A stretch of 64,000 nucleotides of DNA from Flammeovirgaceae bacterium UBA2366 (GTDB lineage Bacteria; Bacteroidota; Bacteroidia; Cytophagales; Cyclobacteriaceae): assembly GCA_002344065.1 (NCBI GenBank), contig DDTK01000002.1:62001-126000 (forward strand), in the 5' to 3' direction. Below, one piece after another: positions 9,420-17,680 of this stretch. Numbering within the stretch: position 1 is the stretch's first letter; the number at the start of each line of letters is the position of its first letter. A model generated the notes under the pieces. That model searched no databases and had not been told where the DNA came from. It saw nothing but the letters and a program-made list of their open reading frames with translations. Both the position numbers and the translations under genes were made by a program.

Positions 9420-10394
9420 ATGCACACAATTTCATCCTATAAGCGCCTGATCGATCAGGAAATCAGCAAACATAAATTTGGCCAGGCACCTGATTCTCTG
9501 TATGAACCCATCCGTTACCTGATGGGCCTGGGCGGCAAGCGCATGCGACCCCTGTTGGTGCTGCTGGCCTATTCCCTGTTTAAAAGAGATGTAAAATCTG
9601 TGGTGAAGTATGCCGTGGCCGTGGAGGCCTTCCACAATTTTACGCTGATGCACGATGACATTATGGATAATGCACCGCTGCGCAGAGGAAACGTTACCGT
9701 ACACGAAAAGTGGAATGTGAACACGGCCATCCTTTCGGGAGATGTTATGCTGGTGCGGGTTTACGATATGTTTTTATCACTAAAACCAGAGGTACTGAAG
9801 TCTGTGCTGAAGGCCTTCAACACCTGTGCAGCCGAAGTATGCGAAGGGCAGCAGTGGGACATGGAATTTGAAACCATAAACGCGGTAACGGTGGATCAAT
9901 ACATCAACATGATCCGGCAAAAAACTGCCGTGTTGTTAGGCTTTAGCCTGGAGTTAGGCGGTATGCTGGCAGACGCGTCTCAAACCGATTGTAAGGCGCT
10001 GCGCGAGTTTGGCATCAACATCGGTATTGGTTTTCAGTTGATGGACGATTTGCTGGATGCGTATGCCGATCCAAAGAAATTTGGCAAACAGGTAGGTGGC
10101 GATATCATCGCCAACAAGAAAACATTTCTACTGATCACGGCCCTCGAACATGCCAACAAACAACAACATAACGAACTTCAGCATTGGCTGCAGACTAAAA
10201 AGTTTAACAAGCGAGCAAAAGTTAAGGCTGTTAAAAATATCTATGATGAACTTCAGATTCCTGAAATAACGGAGAACAAGATTAAACAATACTTTAAAAA
10301 AGGTTTTAACCAACTGGATACAGTTAGTGGGAACAAATCAGCCAAAGCAATGCTAAAAGCTTTTACAGAAGCGTTAATTGCGCGCCAATCGTAA
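9420..10394 (+). CDS. Polyprenyl synthetase family protein
   Basis: A 324-residue trans-prenyltransferase. The first aspartate-rich motif is DDIMD at residues 79-83, preceded by GGKRMRPLL, and the second is DDLLDAYAD near residue 210, with the lysine-bearing GGDIIANKKTFL following. It condenses isopentenyl diphosphate with allylic diphosphates to make the isoprenoid chain of quinones or other lipids. Phenylalanine and bulky residues upstream of the first motif limit chain length but I cannot state the product. It lies 24 bases after rnr. Confidence 0.9.
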   Translation: MHTISSYKRLIDQEISKHKFGQAPDSLYEPIRYLMGLGGKRMRPLLVLLAYSLFKRDVKSVVKYAVAVEAFHNFTLMHDDIMDNAPLRRGNVTVHEKWNVNTAILSGDVMLVRVYDMFLSLKPEVLKSVLKAFNTCAAEVCEGQQWDMEFETINAVTVDQYINMIRQKTAVLLGFSLELGGMLADASQTDCKALREFGINIGIGFQLMDDLLDAYADPKKFGKQVGGDIIANKKTFLLITALEHANKQQHNELQHWLQTKKFNKRAKVKAVKNIYDELQIPEITENKIKQYFKKGFNQLDTVSGNKSAKAMLKAFTEALIARQS

Positions 10395-10395
10395 A

Positions 10396-10899
10396 TTACT
10401 CCTCCTCTTCACAGTCATCCCAACACTCGCTGCAAGGTTGTTGAACAACGGTGTACTTGTATAAAATAGATTCGTGTGCCATGCGCACCGGCCATTCGTC
10501 AAGCCCATAGAAAAACCACCCGGTTATCGGCTCATTGTCATCTTCCCACTGCATGTAATACGTTTTGGCTATGTTCTCGTCCTGATCGTGCACCGAGAGT
10601 ACCAAACGCCCGGCCTCATCGATATAAAACGATTTGATCAGCGCAAATGAGGCATCCTGCCCCCAGCCAATCATTAAGGTATCGCTGTTTATCTGGACCA
10701 TCATGTTATCGGCATCGCATGGGCGGAAGATAATGTAGGTACCATCATCCTGTTCAGTGAGTTGCTGCCATTCGCCTTGCAAATCACTTAGCGTAAATGA
10801 TGTAGAGGATACACCGGAAGCAGATTTGTCACTATTCTCCTGACGACCAGACGAACAAGCCATGACCAACACAAAGAGGAGGGGGAAAAAGTTTTGCAT
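10396..10899 (-). CDS. Hypothetical lipoprotein
   Basis: A 167-residue protein with a lipoprotein signal ending VMACSSG (lipid cysteine near residue 15), then a serine-rich linker. The body FTLSDLQGEWQQLTEQDDGTYIIFRPC looks like the opening of a lipocalin-like domain (SLQGxW), and the tail is rich in cysteine and glutamate (QPCSECWDDCEEEE), which could bind metal. No family recognised beyond this. It converges with the prenyl synthase, one base apart. Confidence 0.7.
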   Translation of the reverse strand: MQNFFPLLFVLVMACSSGRQENSDKSASGVSSTSFTLSDLQGEWQQLTEQDDGTYIIFRPCDADNMMVQINSDTLMIGWGQDASFALIKSFYIDEAGRLVLSVHDQDENIAKTYYMQWEDDNEPITGWFFYGLDEWPVRMAHESILYKYTVVQQPCSECWDDCEEEE

Positions 10900-10932
10900 A
10901 GATAAAGATACTGAATAACCCTAAAATGTTAT

Positions 10933-11009
10933 AACCACATAGAAACATAGGGCACATAGAAAATTTGAATCAATCAACTATGTGTTCTATGTGCCTATGT
11001 GGTTTTTAA
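10933..11009. repeat. Inverted repeat, CACATAG-type intergenic palindrome
   Basis: Left arm AACCACATAG, then an extra AAACATAG, then GGCACATAGA, against a right arm TCTATGTGCCTATGTGGTT. The stem would be about 18 bp with one bulge. It is AT-rich, non-coding, and lies between the lipoprotein and the glycosyltransferase. Both genes point the same way, so it could act as a 3' end structure. Confidence 0.7.
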
Positions 11010-11023
11010 TAAAAATTCAATGT

Positions 11024-11170
11024 GAGTATCCGCTTCCAATCCTAAAATTGGCGTCATTGCGAGTGGCAGCGAAGCAATCCCAATTTCAACGTTGAAAACG
11101 AGATTGCTTCGGTCGTACCTCCCTCGCAATGACGTCAACTTAATACTTTAGGACTCTTTATGGATACTCG
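11024..11170. repeat. Nested palindromic repeat (CGTCATTGCGAG family)
   Basis: Outer arms GAGTATCCG/GGATACTCG (11024-11032, 11162-11170) and TCCTAAA/TTTAGGA enclose inner arms CGTCATTGCGAG (11052-11063) and CTCGCAATGACG (11123-11134), with GAAGCAATC/GATTGCTTC inside. This makes one long, imperfect hairpin. A related but decayed copy is at 29797-29905. It has no coding content. With the palindrome just before it, it fills the whole 295-base gap between genes. Confidence 0.75.
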
Positions 11171-11194
11171 CAAAATTCAACAACCGATTCACAT

Positions 11195-12370
11195 TCACCT
11201 TATAAAAATTTTTGCAAACCTATCTCCCACTTTCTTTCTTGAATAGGTTTGCTCAGCAAGTTTACGCGCGTTTTGCTGATACTCTCTAAGATGTGCAGGA
11301 TCGGCAAGGAAAGGTTTGATCTGACGAATGAAGTCATCCGGATTCTTTGGGTCAACGGCTATGCCGCAGGTGTGTTGTGAAAGTTCATCTTTAATCCAAC
11401 CTCCAAAATTGATCACGATAAGTTTGCCGACAGCCAGTCCGTCAAAGTATTTATTCGGGGAGCCCGTTTCCAAAACGGGCAAGTGTTTGTAGCTAACCAT
11501 TACGGCATCCGTCACATTCAACACATCGCGCACCGCCTCCCGATTTAAAAATCCGGTTAACGAAATGTTGGTTAGTTTTTGCTCATCCATCATTCGTTGC
11601 AGGTCGTCATACACTTTCCCATCTCCACAAATCAAAAAATGTATGTTCAGGTTTTTAGCCTGGGCCCGCTCAGCGCAGTGCACCATATATTCCAATCCGT
11701 TGGCCAGACCAAGCGTGCCGACATAGGAAATAACAAACTTGTTCTGAACACCAAAGCGCTGCACTAGTTCATTTCGCTTAGGCTCCGGTTTATAAAAATC
11801 AATGTCGGCCATATTGGGTACCTGGTAAACTGTTTTGCCGGGTGCTTTTTTTTCAATAGCATCCTGAATGGGTTGTGATAACGCCACAACGGCAACAGCT
11901 TTTCTATAAATCAGTTTCTCCAATTTGTAAAGCATGAATTTCAGTAGTGGATTTTTAATAAACCCCATCTGCACGGGCGCTTCAGGCCATAAGTCGCCCA
12001 CTTCAAAATAATATGGAATCTTGTATCGGAGTTTAATCCACAAGGCAGCCAGGCCTGTTGTTAGCGGAGTTGAAATGGCATACACCACATCAGCCTCGCG
12101 AAATTTACCAGCATACTTTACAATATGCCATACAAAAAGCCAGAACGAATAAACGCGTTTGAAAAAACCATACCGGTTGTTGTAGTCCACCGGCAGGTAA
12201 TGGATTTCAATTCCTTCAAAAGTAATTTTCTTGATGTTGGTCTCGTTGTGCGTGGTAATCACCACAACGTCAATACCTTTTTGAGTCAGCGCATTGGCGA
12301 GGTAATAGGAACGCAAAGCACCTCCGGTTCGGGGTGTGTTAAAGAATTGATGAAGAATAAGGACTTTCAC
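11195..12370 (-). CDS. Glycosyltransferase family 4 protein
   Basis: A GT-B fold glycosyltransferase of about 391 residues. The N-terminus is KVLILHQFFNTPRTGGALRSYYLANAL, as in WbuB/WcaI-like enzymes, and the C-terminal donor-binding half has ISYVGTLGLANGLEYMV, FLICGDGK, and PVLETGSPNKYFDGLAVGK, where the usual second glutamate of the E-x7-E motif is replaced by an aspartate. A GTG at 12370 is the preferred start because upstream residues (MCSYS from 12385) do not fit the family; this is uncertain. It probably acts at the inner membrane on a lipid-linked polysaccharide. No other polysaccharide genes adjoin. Confidence 0.85.
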   Translation of the reverse strand: MKVLILHQFFNTPRTGGALRSYYLANALTQKGIDVVVITTHNETNIKKITFEGIEIHYLPVDYNNRYGFFKRVYSFWLFVWHIVKYAGKFREADVVYAISTPLTTGLAALWIKLRYKIPYYFEVGDLWPEAPVQMGFIKNPLLKFMLYKLEKLIYRKAVAVVALSQPIQDAIEKKAPGKTVYQVPNMADIDFYKPEPKRNELVQRFGVQNKFVISYVGTLGLANGLEYMVHCAERAQAKNLNIHFLICGDGKVYDDLQRMMDEQKLTNISLTGFLNREAVRDVLNVTDAVMVSYKHLPVLETGSPNKYFDGLAVGKLIVINFGGWIKDELSQHTCGIAVDPKNPDDFIRQIKPFLADPAHLREYQQNARKLAEQTYSRKKVGDRFAKIFIR

Positions 12371-12462
12371 AGAATAGCTACACAAAGTATAAAGGTTATA
12401 GAGGCTGAGAAAACTTTTGCTTAATTTTTATTAGCTTTAAAGTAAACAAACCCCCAAAGCAT

Positions 12463-14700
12463 ATGAAAAAATTACGTTTCATTACGTTTCATTACGTTTC
12501 ATTACTAGTAGCCATGGTATTTTATTTTTCCAAATCTCCAACGGCTTTTTCGCAAAATTTGAATTGGGTAAAACAAATTTCAGGCACAGGTACCGACTAC
12601 ATCAAAAGTATGGTCAAAGACGGCAGCGGCAATCTTTATGTATGTGGATCATTTACAGGTTCTATTGACTTTGGTAATGGAGTCAGCATTGGTCCTTCGT
12701 CTGGTGCGGATATCTGGTTCGGAAAATACACCAGTACAGGCAATTTGATTTGGGCACACGCCCTAATTGGCGGTGATGATGACGAAGCGTGGGATATTGC
12801 CATCGATAATGCCAATAACATTTATATTACTGGGTTTTATGGAACATCAGCACCATTGGATTTTGATCCGGGATCAGGTAGCACTACAATACCCCAAGGC
12901 GGTGCGTTTACTGCAAAATATAATAGCAATGGTATATTTCAATGGGTGAGACCTATCCTTGGTGCCGGTAAATCGGTTAATTATGCAATTGCTTCTGATG
13001 GCTCCGGTAATATTTTTGTTAGCGGTAGGTTTGCCGCTTATCCCGGGTTTAATTATGATTTTAAAACTGGTACTGGCGCTTATAATCCAGGTACAGGTAC
13101 TATCTTAAATTCTGCGAATGGAAGAATGTATATAGCACGCTACAACAGCAGTGGTACAGTAACTTGGGCGAAAAACTTTGGTGGAGAATTTGCCGAACCA
13201 TCCGATTTAACACTGGATGCCTCAAACAACCTACATATTACCGGAGTATTTAGCGGTACGAATGTAGATTTCAATGCTGGCTCAGGCCAAAATAATCTCA
13301 CCAGCTCAAATGGTAGCGCTTTTATTGTTAAATATAATTCGTCCGGAAACTTTAGTTGGGTAAGACAGATCAATGGCCAGGTTGGCGATGAAGGAAGATC
13401 AATAGGCGTTGACGGTTCAGGTAACGTTTATGTAACAGGAAAAGTAAATACCAATGGAGGCAACATTTTCTTAGCTAAGTATAACTCTTCCGGAACGCAA
13501 CAAACTATTAGATCTATCGGAGGCTTAAATGATGACATTGGTCAAACAGTGCTGGTTGATGGTGGGAACTTGTACTTAATGGGCTATTTTAATGGAGCAA
13601 ATGTGGAGTTTAATCCGGGTGGTTCGGGAGGATCAAAACCGCTTTCCTCAAGTGGAAGCTTTCACAATTTTTTCTATAGTAGATATACACTTTCTAATCT
13701 GGACTGTCAGTGGGCACGTACAATTGATTTTAATATTGCCGGTGACTACCAGATTAATGGTGCGCGTATTGTAAATAATATCCTGGTATTGGCCGGTAAT
13801 ACGGCAGGATCGGGCGATTTTAATTCTTGCGGATCATCTTCCACTTTTTCAGCCACTACATTGGATGGATTTTTTGTTGGGTACAACGCCTCAAACAGTC
13901 CATTGCAAATAACCGGACCTTCTGTGGTTTGCAAGCCTGTAGATGGCACAACCACGTATACAATCGTAAACGCCCCTCCGGGAACTTCGGTTTCATGGAG
14001 CACTAGTCCTGGTAATTTACTTTCTCCATCAACAGGAATAGGAAATTCATTTGTCACCACGCCAACTAATCCATCCGTCAGCGGGTTTGTTACAGTAACA
14101 GCAACTGTTGCGGGGGTTTGTGGAGGAAGTGTTGTGCGCACCGTATGGGTGGGTGAGCCACCAATTACCTATCAACCACCCGGGCAAAATCCATGCTCAT
14201 CAAACCCGTACTATTATACAAGTTTAATTGAAGGCGCTTTTTACGAATGGACTGTGGACAATCCAAACGTGTGGATAGTTTCTCCCAATGGATATTTTTC
14301 TTGTGCTGTTATCTCCATTGATCCCGAGTACTTTACTATTTCAGTAACCGTATCTTCGGGTAATTGCAGCTATACGGTCAGCTTACCGGGCCAACTCAGC
14401 CCGGGGTTGTATTGTCAATGCTTCTATGATCCTTTTCAATGCCCGGGTCAGGGTGGTGGAATGGGTTTCTCTGTTTATCCCAATCCAACTTCTGAGGAAT
14501 TAACCCTAAACATAGACGATCAAAACCTGGTTTCAGAATATGCGTTTGAAATTTACGACCAGTATGGGTACCTGGTTAAGAAGGTAAAGGGTTCCGAAAA
14601 ATCGCTTTCAATTGATGTGCGCGGCTTTAAAAAAGGCAATTACATCCTGCATTTCGTTACGAAAGACAAACGTGAAATAGGTCGGTTCCTGATTGAGTGA
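12463..14700 (+). CDS. Secreted SBBP-repeat beta-propeller protein with type IX sorting tail
   Basis: A 745-residue secreted protein. After a signal peptide (residues 1-30, ending AFSQ) come at least eight SBBP-type repeats through about residue 460, each reading like KDGSGNLYVCGSFTGSIDFG or DGSGNVYVTGKVN and WAKNFGGE, predicted to form a beta-propeller. An Ig/PKD-like region (about 475-560) and a cysteine-rich segment follow. The end (about 665-745) is a type IX secretion sorting domain (FSVYPNPTSEELTLNI ... GNYILHFVTKDKREIGRFLIE). Ten-base tandem repeats lie inside the signal peptide codons (see the repeat at 12471). Role unknown; likely surface displayed. Confidence 0.85.
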   Translation: MKKLRFITFHYVSLLVAMVFYFSKSPTAFSQNLNWVKQISGTGTDYIKSMVKDGSGNLYVCGSFTGSIDFGNGVSIGPSSGADIWFGKYTSTGNLIWAHALIGGDDDEAWDIAIDNANNIYITGFYGTSAPLDFDPGSGSTTIPQGGAFTAKYNSNGIFQWVRPILGAGKSVNYAIASDGSGNIFVSGRFAAYPGFNYDFKTGTGAYNPGTGTILNSANGRMYIARYNSSGTVTWAKNFGGEFAEPSDLTLDASNNLHITGVFSGTNVDFNAGSGQNNLTSSNGSAFIVKYNSSGNFSWVRQINGQVGDEGRSIGVDGSGNVYVTGKVNTNGGNIFLAKYNSSGTQQTIRSIGGLNDDIGQTVLVDGGNLYLMGYFNGANVEFNPGGSGGSKPLSSSGSFHNFFYSRYTLSNLDCQWARTIDFNIAGDYQINGARIVNNILVLAGNTAGSGDFNSCGSSSTFSATTLDGFFVGYNASNSPLQITGPSVVCKPVDGTTTYTIVNAPPGTSVSWSTSPGNLLSPSTGIGNSFVTTPTNPSVSGFVTVTATVAGVCGGSVVRTVWVGEPPITYQPPGQNPCSSNPYYYTSLIEGAFYEWTVDNPNVWIVSPNGYFSCAVISIDPEYFTISVTVSSGNCSYTVSLPGQLSPGLYCQCFYDPFQCPGQGGGMGFSVYPNPTSEELTLNIDDQNLVSEYAFEIYDQYGYLVKKVKGSEKSLSIDVRGFKKGNYILHFVTKDKREIGRFLIE
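12471..12505 (+). repeat. 10-bp tandem repeat in signal peptide, 3.5 copies
   Basis: ATTACGTTTC occurs three times exactly (12471-12500) and is followed by ATTAC (12501-12505). The unit is not a multiple of three. With three copies the frame stays open; with two, the twelfth codon becomes TAG; with four, the frame shifts and stops about 190 bases further on. This is the structure of a slippage-driven on/off switch. Confidence 0.9.
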
Positions 14701-14711
14701 TGATGAATTAT

Positions 14712-14740
14712 TGGAAGCCGGTCACTTTAACCGGCTTCCA
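14712..14740 (+). terminator. Hairpin after the SBBP gene
   Basis: TGGAAGCCGGT and ACCGGCTTCCA flank a 7-base loop, starting 12 bases after the stop codon and followed by TTTA. It probably ends the upstream transcript and argues that the next gene does not start at the GTG/ATG codons at 14697-14705 that precede it. Confidence 0.7.
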
Positions 14741-14756
14741 TTTACTAGCTGTTGAA

Positions 14757-16190
14757 ATGCGGGTATTCACTTTACTATTCCAGTTTCTTGTATTTTTTTC
14801 GTTTGGTCAGAAACAAGCATCCGTTTGGTACTTTGGTGAGTATGCTGGACTGGCTTTTACTTTTGAGGGACCAGTTGAGTTGCAAAATAGTGCCTTGAGT
14901 ACCACGGAAGGTTCTGCATCCATCAGTGATGCAAGTGGCGAGCTCATTCTCTATACAGATGGTACAACCGTTTACAATAAGAATCATCTACCTATGAAAA
15001 ATGGTAAAGGACTTTGGGGTCATTATTCAACCACACAGAACCTGATCATACCTCAGCCAGGAAATGATTCAATTTTTTTCATTTTTACTATGTCTCCACA
15101 ACACAACGCAATATTTGCCGATGATTCTGTGGGTTGCCACTTCAGTGTTGTTAACCTGAATCGTGAAAATGGACTAGGCGAGGTCGTTCTAAAAAACACA
15201 TTGCTGCTTAAGAACTCAACAGAAAAAATAACAGCCATTCATCACGCAAATTCAACAGATATCTGGGTTATTACACACGAATGGGGAAGTAATTGCTTCC
15301 GATCTTACTTGGTTAACTCAACAAATATTCAGAGGGATGGAATATCAAGCTGTATTGGAACAATTCATCAGGGTGGCGGAGTCCTACCTGGAGACAATGA
15401 AAATGCAATTGGTCAAATGAAACTTTCTCCAGACGGGTCAACTATTGCGCTGGTTCTTAGTCGTTCCAAGAAACTTGAGATTTTTGGCTTCAACAAAAGT
15501 ACTGGACAAATTTCCAGCTTGATTGCCTCAATTTCAAATTTTGATCAATTGGCTATTGGCCAATATTATGGCCTTGAATTTTCCCCAAATAACAAATTCA
15601 TATACATCACTGTAACCATTGGTTGTGGGTCTAACCTTGCTGACAACCCAAGTCAAGTTTGGCAATACTCAATCGAGAATCAAAAGACCACAAAAATTGG
15701 TTCTTTTGTTGGTTCACTCAATGCCATGCAACTTGCCCTTGATGGTAAAATTTACATATCTGCCTGTAATGATATAACCGGTGAATCGGACTACATGGCC
15801 GTCATTAATAACCCGGGCAGGGAAGGAAGAGCCTGCAATTTTCAAACCCGTGCCGTTTCATTACAGGGCAGAAAGAACAAACTTGGATTACCCAACTTCA
15901 TCCAATCCTACTTTCGTTTTGAAGACCCGGTTATTGAGATGCCGAATGTGTTTACACCCAATGGAGATGAATACAATCCCATCTTTAAACCCATCCGTTT
16001 TGAAAACATGCTGGAGGCCGATCTGCAAATCATTAACCGGTGGGGACAGGAAGTGTTTTACACCCAAGAGGTGAAAACCGGTTGGAACGGAGGTGATGCG
16101 GCCAATGGTGTGTACTATTGGCTGTTACGCTATGAAGGCAAAAATGGAAAGATAGGAACAGCCAAAGGGTACATTCACTTGATCCGTTAA
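14757..16190 (+). CDS. Secreted protein with gliding-type (CHU_C) C-terminal sorting domain
   Basis: Start taken at the ATG at 14757, which begins a good signal peptide (MRVFTLLFQFLVFFSFGQ); the frame also runs back to 14697 but that region holds the terminator. The 477-residue product has a beta-propeller-like body (NWYFGEYAGLAF-type opening, here VWYFGEYAGLAF, and LSPDGSTIALVLSRSKKLEIFGFN), and ends with VFTPNGDEYNPIF ... ILNRWGQEVFY-like sequence (IINRWGQEVFYTQEVKTGWNGGDAANGVYYWLL), the type B sorting domain of gliding-bacteria surface proteins. Probably exported through the type IX system. Binding partner unknown. Confidence 0.85.
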   Translation: MRVFTLLFQFLVFFSFGQKQASVWYFGEYAGLAFTFEGPVELQNSALSTTEGSASISDASGELILYTDGTTVYNKNHLPMKNGKGLWGHYSTTQNLIIPQPGNDSIFFIFTMSPQHNAIFADDSVGCHFSVVNLNRENGLGEVVLKNTLLLKNSTEKITAIHHANSTDIWVITHEWGSNCFRSYLVNSTNIQRDGISSCIGTIHQGGGVLPGDNENAIGQMKLSPDGSTIALVLSRSKKLEIFGFNKSTGQISSLIASISNFDQLAIGQYYGLEFSPNNKFIYITVTIGCGSNLADNPSQVWQYSIENQKTTKIGSFVGSLNAMQLALDGKIYISACNDITGESDYMAVINNPGREGRACNFQTRAVSLQGRKNKLGLPNFIQSYFRFEDPVIEMPNVFTPNGDEYNPIFKPIRFENMLEADLQIINRWGQEVFYTQEVKTGWNGGDAANGVYYWLLRYEGKNGKIGTAKGYIHLIR

Positions 16191-16191
16191 C

Positions 16192-16434
16192 TTAATGATG
16201 CTTCACAGCAGATGCATTTCGCGAATAACTCAGAATATTCAGCACCGTTTGAGGCGAAGGCTCTAACTGTGAAGCGTCCATTTCCTTTTTAAGGGCGCTC
16301 ATGCTGGTGTACATCGCCTGAAGTTCCGAATCGGTAAGCAGGGCTCTGTTAATTTCCTGCGTCTCCTTCTCCGTAGTCTCGTGGTATAGATACCTGATCA
16401 GGTCGTCTTGGGTAAAAGTCTTTATCATAGGCAA
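16192..16434 (-). CDS. Small hypothetical protein, candidate anti-sigma partner
   Basis: An 80-residue protein beginning MPMIKTFTQDDLIRYLYHETTEKETQEINRALL, a helix pattern seen in short proteins encoded after ECF sigma factors in Bacteroidota and resembling a zinc-less anti-sigma N-terminal domain. No membrane segment. Its first 86 bases overlap the end of the sigma factor gene in another frame, so the two are co-expressed. A direct anti-sigma action is inference from position. Confidence 0.7.
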   Translation of the reverse strand: MPMIKTFTQDDLIRYLYHETTEKETQEINRALLTDSELQAMYTSMSALKKEMDASQLEPSPQTVLNILSYSRNASAVKHH

Positions 16435-17002
16435 GCTGGTTATTGTTCATCTTCTTTCTGAGATTAATGAGTGCATAACGCATTCTGCCCAACGCGGTGT
16501 TAATGCTTACCCCGGTGCGGTCGGCAATTTCCTGAAAACTCATCTTCAGGTAATGCCGCATAATCAGCACCTGCTTCTGCTCGGTTGGTAACTCCCGGAT
16601 GAATCCCCGGAGCCTGGATTTGGTGTCTTGCATAATCTGCTTCGACTCCATTGACTCCTCGGAAAAATCCATCGAGTTGAACAATCGGCTTCCATCTTCC
16701 AACACTATTTCCGGATAGCGTTTCTTCTTCCGGAAATGATCTATGGCCAGGTTGTGCGCAATGCGACTGATCCACGGTAAGAATTTGCCCTCTTCATTAT
16801 ACCGCCCCCCGCGTATGGTGTTTACCGCTTTAATGAACGTTTCCTGTAACAAGTCCTCGGCCACGTAACGGTCCCGGACGATCAGGTAGATGGCGGTATA
16901 CAACCTCGATTTATGGCGGTGCAGAAGCGTTTCAAAAGCCCCTTCGTTACCATTTTGATAGCTCAACACTAATTCGCTATCACTACTTCTGTTCTCAATC
17001 AT
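16349..17002 (-). CDS. RNA polymerase sigma factor, ECF family
   Basis: A 217-residue sigma-70 family protein. Region 2 is at about residues 15-90 (LYTAIYLIVRDRYVAEDLLQETFIKA, then FLPWISRIAHNLAIDHFRKKKR) and region 4 at about 130-185 (TEQKQVLIMRHYLKMSFQEIADRTGVSINTALGRMRYALINLRKK). The roughly 30-residue tail after region 4 is the part that overlaps the next gene and is longer than in most family members. It directs RNA polymerase to an unknown regulon; ECF factors commonly autoregulate. Confidence 0.9.
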   Translation of the reverse strand: MIENRSSDSELVLSYQNGNEGAFETLLHRHKSRLYTAIYLIVRDRYVAEDLLQETFIKAVNTIRGGRYNEEGKFLPWISRIAHNLAIDHFRKKKRYPEIVLEDGSRLFNSMDFSEESMESKQIMQDTKSRLRGFIRELPTEQKQVLIMRHYLKMSFQEIADRTGVSINTALGRMRYALINLRKKMNNNQLAYDKDFYPRRPDQVSIPRDYGEGDAGN

Positions 17003-17179
17003 CTATCTCACATTTAGGTAACGTAGAAGTCTATCTCGATATTGTATGGGGGTTTAGTGGAACAATAAGGATGAAAAGATATAAATATTCCGAATCAGCG
17101 CAAATAATTTCCTTAAAATTCTTGTCTGTAACTAAAATTCTTTAGGTATTTGCTTTCTGTTTTTTGAGCCTAAAACCTT

Positions 17180-17569
17180 ATGTCCCTTAACAAAAAGCGA
17201 ATTATTAAAAGTCTGGAGAACCTGAGCGAGGACCTGCACGAACTTTTGAAGCGACAGTACCCAAACGGGTATGAAAGCAGCATAACCCGCATAATGAATG
17301 CCAAAAAAGAGCCCATTTTCGTCTTTCCGCTGGAAACTGATGATGCCATTTACCTGGTAAAGGTACCGGCTACCAAAAACAGCGATGGAGGCTATGATGT
17401 GGAGTCTGGTGCACCCCAGGAATTTGACAGCGATGGTGGTGGAGATGATGACTATGGCTCAAATGATGACTTTGAATCGGGCGGGGACGATGATGGCTTT
17501 GGAGATGATGATGAAGGGGGTGCCAAGAGAAGTCGTGAGGCAAGCTATGATCCCGATTTTGATAATTAA
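17180..17569 (+). CDS. Hypothetical protein with acidic Asp/Gly-rich tail
   Basis: A 129-residue soluble protein. The N-terminal 70 residues are a conserved-looking domain (KRIIKSLENLSEDLHELLKRQYPNGYESSI ... IFVFPLETDDAIYLVKVP). From about residue 85 it becomes a low-complexity Asp/Gly tail (GGGDDDYGSNDDFESGGDDDGFGDDDEGG) before a basic end. The tail might bind cations or block aggregation, but nothing decides this. A strong terminator follows, so it is a single-gene transcript. Confidence 0.7.
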   Translation: MSLNKKRIIKSLENLSEDLHELLKRQYPNGYESSITRIMNAKKEPIFVFPLETDDAIYLVKVPATKNSDGGYDVESGAPQEFDSDGGGDDDYGSNDDFESGGDDDGFGDDDEGGAKRSREASYDPDFDN

Positions 17570-17594
17570 ACATTAATAAACTCAAGTAAATGGA

Positions 17595-17621
17595 ACACCA
17601 TCCCCGCGGATGGTGTTTTTT
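17595..17621 (+). terminator. Rho-independent terminator
   Basis: ACACCATCC, loop CCGC, GGATGGTGT, then a run of five or six T. Lies 26 bases after the acidic protein gene and before uvrA. Confidence 0.9.
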
Positions 17622-17680
17622 ATTCCATCACACCACAACATTTAATTACTAATTTACCACGGTGAATACCGCATACCCTC

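Noticed and set aside
13746..14141. 131-residue minus-strand open frame inside the SBBP gene
   Set aside because: Antisense to a threonine/valine-rich Ig-like region; composition explains it.
14697..14756. N-terminal extension of the CHU_C protein to codon 14697
   Set aside because: It would cross a strong terminator hairpin and lacks a signal peptide; the ATG at 14757 starts one.
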